Source: Lacrimispora defluvii (GTDB taxonomy: Bacteria; Bacillota; Clostridia; Lachnospirales; Lachnospiraceae). From it: DNA of 64,000 nucleotides. Position numbers and translations under genes: made by a program. Location: positions 1 through 64,000 of the forward strand of contig JAAOXG010000060.1 of NCBI GenBank assembly GCA_013036995.1, given 5' to 3'. Below the pieces are notes generated by a model that was not told the origin of the DNA, did no database searches, and worked only from the letters and a program-made list of their open reading frames with translations. Shown here piece by piece: positions 59,548-64,000 of the stretch (position 1 is its first letter; every line of letters starts with the position of its first letter).

Positions 59548-61077
59548 GTGAACGAAAATAATGCCATTGAACTTAAAAATATCACAAAACGGTTTGGCCA
59601 GGTAGTTGCCAATGATAAAGTCTGCCTGTCATTAAAAAAAGGTGAGATTCTCTCTATTCTGGGTGAGAACGGAAGCGGAAAGACGACTCTTATGAATATG
59701 ATTTCGGGTATTTACTATCCGGATGAGGGGCAGATACTGATTCATGGGAAAGAGGTCACCATACGGTCGCCGAAAGACTCCTTTGATCTGGGAATTGGTA
59801 TGATTCATCAGCATTTCAAACTGGTCGATGTGCTTACTGCAGCAGAGAATATCATTCTGGGATTGCCTGGAAAAGAGATTCTGGACCGGAAAGCAGTGAA
59901 TGACAAGATCAATGAACTGACCGGAAAATATGGATTTGATCTGGATCCGGACCAGAAAATCTACCGAATGTCCGTATCCCAGAAGCAGACTGTTGAAATT
60001 GTAAAGATGCTTTACCGCGGAGTTGATATTTTAATTCTTGATGAGCCCACCGCCGTTTTAACCCCTCAGGAAGCTGACCGTCTGTTTGCCGTTTTGCGCA
60101 ATATGAAAAAAGCCGGTCATTCCATTATCATCATTACACATAAACTCAACGAGGTTCTTTCCCTGTCTGACCGGGTGGCTGTTTTAAGAAAAGGACAATA
60201 CATCGGCACCATTGAAACGAAAGATGCCACAGAAGAATCCTTAACCGAGATGATGGTTGGAAAAAAGGTGAGCTTAAACATCGAGCGCCCAGACCCTGTA
60301 AACCCCAAGGAGCGTCTCAATGTAAAGGGACTGACCTGTATCAGCAGGGAAGGGGTAAAGACTTTAAACAATGCCTCCTTTACTGCTAACAGCGGTGAAA
60401 TTCTTGGAATCGCAGGCGTGGCAGGAAGCGGACAGAGAGAGCTTTTAGAAGCAATTGCAGGCCTGGTTCCTTCTGCAGAAGGTTCCATTTCCTATTATCC
60501 ACCGGAGGGCGGGGAAAAGGAACTTACTTCCATGTCAGCTGCAGAGATTGCCAGAATCGGAGTCCGTTTATCCTTTGTACCTGAGGACCGTCTGGGAATG
60601 GGACTTGTGGGTGCCATGGATATGACAGACAATATGATGCTTCGAAGCTACCGGAAGGGCAGACCGTTTTTTGCTGACAGGAAAGCGCCAAAGGGGCTTG
60701 CTGAGCGTCTGATTGCCGAGCTTGAGATTGCTACTCCCGGAACGTCTGTACCGGTACGGAAGCTTTCCGGAGGTAACGTTCAGAAGGTTTTGGTAGGAAG
60801 AGAAATCTCCCTGGCTCCGGCAGTGATGCTGGTTGCTTATCCGGTACGCGGACTTGATATTCACTCCTCTTACACCATTTATCATCTTCTCAATGAGCAG
60901 AAAAGGCAGGGTACTGCGGTTGTCTGCGTTGGAGAGGATCTTGACGTATTGATGGAGCTTTGTGACAGAATTCTGGTTATGTGCGGCGGAGAGATCAGCG
61001 GCATTGTGGACGGAAGAACTGCCACAAAAGAAGAAATCGGAAAACTGATGATGAAGACAGGAGGAACACAAGGATGA
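59548..61077 (+). CDS. Nucleoside ABC transporter ATP-binding protein (YufO type)
   Basis: A 509-residue tandem ATPase. The first half has Walker A GENGSGKTT, Q-loop MIHQHFKLVDVL, Walker B ILILDEPTAVLTPQEA and switch IITHKL. The second half has the degenerate loop GVAGSGQRELLEA, signature KLSGGNVQKVLVGREI and Walker B VMLVAYPVRGLD, the form without the catalytic glutamate that is usual for RbsA/YufO second domains. ACGGAGG places the start at GTG 59548. The next permease overlaps its stop by 4 bases. Confidence 0.93.
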   Translation: MNENNAIELKNITKRFGQVVANDKVCLSLKKGEILSILGENGSGKTTLMNMISGIYYPDEGQILIHGKEVTIRSPKDSFDLGIGMIHQHFKLVDVLTAAENIILGLPGKEILDRKAVNDKINELTGKYGFDLDPDQKIYRMSVSQKQTVEIVKMLYRGVDILILDEPTAVLTPQEADRLFAVLRNMKKAGHSIIIITHKLNEVLSLSDRVAVLRKGQYIGTIETKDATEESLTEMMVGKKVSLNIERPDPVNPKERLNVKGLTCISREGVKTLNNASFTANSGEILGIAGVAGSGQRELLEAIAGLVPSAEGSISYYPPEGGEKELTSMSAAEIARIGVRLSFVPEDRLGMGLVGAMDMTDNMMLRSYRKGRPFFADRKAPKGLAERLIAELEIATPGTSVPVRKLSGGNVQKVLVGREISLAPAVMLVAYPVRGLDIHSSYTIYHLLNEQKRQGTAVVCVGEDLDVLMELCDRILVMCGGEISGIVDGRTATKEEIGKLMMKTGGTQG

Positions 61078-62177
61078 GTAAAGGAAAGGAACCGGTTTTT
61101 CAGATGACAAAGCGGGATGCCATAGAGCCATGGAAGGCCTGGATGATCCGTCTGATTGCCGTGGCACTGTCTCTGGTTGTCTGCGCAGGTGTTATTATCG
61201 CTCTGACGGGACTGAATCCGGTGGAGGTTTATAAAGGAATTTTTGATGGAGCAGTGGGAACCAAGCGGCGTGCGTGGATGACCATCCGTGATACGCTGGT
61301 ACTTCTTTGTATTGCAGTTGGTATTACACCTGCATTTAAGATGAGGTTCTGGAATATCGGAGCAGAAGGACAGATACTCATCGGCGGCGTTACTTCTGCA
61401 GCTATGATGATTTATTTGGGAAATACCCTTCCTCCTGTGATTTTATTTCCTCTCATGTTAGCAGGAAGCGCTCTGGCAGCTCTGGTATGGGCAATCATTC
61501 CGGCATTTTTTAAGGCTTACTGGAATACCAACGAAACACTTTTCACCCTGATGATGAATTACGTTGCCATGCAGGTTGTCACCTTTGGAATCATTTTCTG
61601 GGAAAATCCCAAAGGCTCCAACTCAGTCGGTACCATTAATTCCGCAACAAAGGGAGGCTGGCTTCCCAAGCTGTTCGGTCTGGAATACGGCTGGAATCTG
61701 GTGATTGTACTGGCTCTGACAATTGCGATGTTTGTCTATTTAAGATACAGCAAGCAAGGGTATGAAATCGCGGTTGTGGGCGAAAGCGGCAACACGGCCA
61801 GATATGCCGGAATTAATGTAAAGAAGGTAATCTTAAGAACCATGGCGATTTCCGGCGCAGTCTGCGGAATTGCAGGCTTTATCATTGTAAGCGGAGCCAG
61901 CCATACGATTTCCACCAGTACAGCAGGAGGCAGAGGCTTTACTGCCATCATCGTATCGTGGATGAGTAAGTTTAATACCTTTGCCATGATTTTAGTATCC
62001 TTTTTCCTTGTTTTCATGCAAAAAGGTGCGGGTCAGATTGCTTCCCAGTTCAATTTAAACGAAAATGCCGCCGATGTAATTACCGGCATCATTCTCTTCT
62101 TCATCCTGGGCTGTGAATTTTTTATTGATTATAAAGTTAGAATAAGAAGCGCAAAACAGGCTGGGTCAGAAGAATAG
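61074..62177 (+). CDS. Nucleoside ABC transporter permease (YufP type)
   Basis: A 367-residue membrane subunit with about nine spans. FKMRFWNIGAEGQILIGGVT and TNETLFTLMMNYVAMQVV are typical of YufP/BmpC-type permeases, and SGNTARYAGINVKKVIL is the coupling loop. GGAGG at 61061-61065 precedes ATG 61074. It is followed after 15 bases by its partner permease. Confidence 0.92.
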   Translation: MSKGKEPVFQMTKRDAIEPWKAWMIRLIAVALSLVVCAGVIIALTGLNPVEVYKGIFDGAVGTKRRAWMTIRDTLVLLCIAVGITPAFKMRFWNIGAEGQILIGGVTSAAMMIYLGNTLPPVILFPLMLAGSALAALVWAIIPAFFKAYWNTNETLFTLMMNYVAMQVVTFGIIFWENPKGSNSVGTINSATKGGWLPKLFGLEYGWNLVIVLALTIAMFVYLRYSKQGYEIAVVGESGNTARYAGINVKKVILRTMAISGAVCGIAGFIIVSGASHTISTSTAGGRGFTAIIVSWMSKFNTFAMILVSFFLVFMQKGAGQIASQFNLNENAADVITGIILFFILGCEFFIDYKVRIRSAKQAGSEE

Positions 62178-62192
62178 GAAGGAGAAACGTTC

Positions 62193-63173
62193 ATGGGATT
62201 TTTGGTAATATTTATTCAAAAAGTCATTGGTCAGGGAATCGGAATCCTTTATGGAGCCCTGGGAGAAATTCTCACGGAAAAATCCGGTAACTTAAATCTT
62301 GGAATTCCGGGCATGATGTATATGGGAGGAATTGCCGGACTGATCGGCGCCTTTCTTTATGAAAATAACACGGCTCAGCCAAACGGTCTGGTTGGCGTTC
62401 TTATATCATTTTTATGTGCATTTTTATGCGCAGCACTGGGCGGTCTGATTTACAGTATTTTAACCATTACCCTTCGTGCAAACCAGAACGTAACCGGACT
62501 TGCACTGACCACGTTTGGTGTGGGCTTCGGTAACTTTTTCGGCGGTTCCTTATCAAAGCTGGCTGGCGGAGTTGGACAGATTTCCGTTGCAGTGACTGGA
62601 GCAGCATTTAAGACACCGGTACCGGGACTTTCCAAACTGGGGGTGATCGGTCAGGCGTTTTTCTCTTATGGATTTTTAACCTATCTTGCCATTATTTTAG
62701 CGATTTTACTTTCCTTTTTCCTAAATAAAACCAGAAAAGGACTGAATTTAAGAGCAGTAGGTGAAAGCCCATCTACTGCAGATGCAGCAGGAATTCATGT
62801 AACAGCATACCGGTATCTTGCCACCTGTATCGGAGGCGGTTTAAGCGGACTTGGCGGACTTTACTTTGTAATGGAATATTCCGGGGGAACCTGGACCAAC
62901 AACGGTTTCGGTGACAGAGGCTGGCTTGCCATCGCTCTGGTAATCTTCGCTCTCTGGAAACCGGTCAATGCGATCTGGGGTTCCCTGCTGTTCGGCGGTC
63001 TTTATATCCTTTATTTATACATTCCGGGACTCAGCCGCAGCACACAGGAAATCTTCAAAGCGCTGCCTTATGTAGTAACCATTGTGGTGCTGATTATAAC
63101 AAGCCTTAGAAAGGAAAGAGAGCATCAGCCACCGGCAAGTCTGGGGCGGGCTTATTTCCGGGAGGAACGTTAA
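62193..63173 (+). CDS. Nucleoside ABC transporter permease (YufQ type)
   Basis: A 326-residue membrane subunit, second half of the heterodimeric channel. LGEILTEKSGNLNLGIPGMM and LRANQNVTGLALTTFGVG are family signatures, and GESPSTADAAGIHVTAYRY the coupling loop. GGAGAAA precedes ATG 62193. The C-terminus is short and basic with EREHQPPASLGRAYF. Last gene of the importer operon. Confidence 0.92.
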   Translation: MGFLVIFIQKVIGQGIGILYGALGEILTEKSGNLNLGIPGMMYMGGIAGLIGAFLYENNTAQPNGLVGVLISFLCAFLCAALGGLIYSILTITLRANQNVTGLALTTFGVGFGNFFGGSLSKLAGGVGQISVAVTGAAFKTPVPGLSKLGVIGQAFFSYGFLTYLAIILAILLSFFLNKTRKGLNLRAVGESPSTADAAGIHVTAYRYLATCIGGGLSGLGGLYFVMEYSGGTWTNNGFGDRGWLAIALVIFALWKPVNAIWGSLLFGGLYILYLYIPGLSRSTQEIFKALPYVVTIVVLIITSLRKEREHQPPASLGRAYFREER

Positions 63174-63235
63174 AAAATTTTAAAATGTGAATTCCATCCA
63201 GTCCCCGTGTTTATAAGTATTTTATAATTCTTTTC

Positions 63236-64000
<765 letters not shown>

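Overview
The window looks like a chromosomal segment of a low-to-moderate GC anaerobic Firmicute, most likely a Lachnospiraceae/Clostridium cluster XIVa organism (Lacrimispora-like). The grounds are the translation operon rimP-nusA-ylxR-ylxQ-infB-rbfA-nrnA-truB-ribF, strong AGGAGG-type ribosome binding sites, many ABC importers with lipoprotein binding proteins, a 2-hydroxyacyl-CoA-dehydratase-type reductase with its activase, a selenium-metabolism cluster and an Fe-S old-yellow-enzyme reductase. No rRNA, tRNA or CRISPR array was seen. The species assignment is inference.

Layout. 1-0.8 kb: nitroreductase and a small gene relic. 0.9-9.5 kb (+): polar amino acid ABC importer, a double-cubane-type reductase with its ATPase activator, then selD, a selenium-type LysR regulator, a cysteine-desulfurase-like enzyme, yedF and a DUF3343 protein; this reads as a selenium/sulfur handling locus. 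9.5-13.3 kb: a PucR-type regulator divergent from an FMN/FAD/Fe-S enoate or dienoyl-CoA reductase. 13.4-18.1 kb (-): cupin, two TrkA-type proteins and a P-type ATPase whose motifs resemble Na+/K+ pumps. 18.3-24 kb: RpiR regulator and a PTS IIBC gene cut off by the remnant of a mobile element. The remnant carries an unknown protein with a HEPN-like RNase motif and a serine recombinase C-terminus, and its far side joins directly to a beheaded AraC-type regulator. 24.1-30.6 kb (+): sugar ABC importer with two FAD oxidoreductases and an unusual 52-bp triplicate repeat. 30.8-32.3 kb: MarR and pirin.

32.3-39.4 kb is a strikingly AT-rich island encoding a double-glycine-leader peptide with six cysteines, a C39 peptidase ABC exporter, a membrane-anchored thioredoxin-like protein with CPYC, and a MacB/FtsX-type ABC pair. 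It is most simply a disulfide-bonded bacteriocin system with export, folding and immunity genes. Its left edge holds a short relic resembling the SsuC-type permease gene that lies intact at its right edge.

39.4-40.9 kb (-): SsuBC-type ABC pair without a binding protein. 41.1-49.7 kb (+): the translation and RNA-processing operon, with an infB whose N-terminal part is expanded by Q/G/R-rich repeats. 49.8-50.8 kb: SH3-NlpC/P60 wall hydrolase. 50.9-55.7 kb (-): complete livJHMGF branched-chain amino acid importer. 56.2-57.8 kb (-): pyrG. 58.0-63.2 kb (+): BMP-type nucleoside ABC importer behind a terminator-like leader hairpin. 63.3 kb to the end: the 5' part of ftsH.

The best candidates for undescribed biology are the six-cysteine peptide island and the HEPN-like protein in the mobile remnant. 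Next come the selenium/double-cubane reductase neighbourhood, the Na+/K+-type ATPase with paired TrkA proteins, and the triplicate hairpin repeat.
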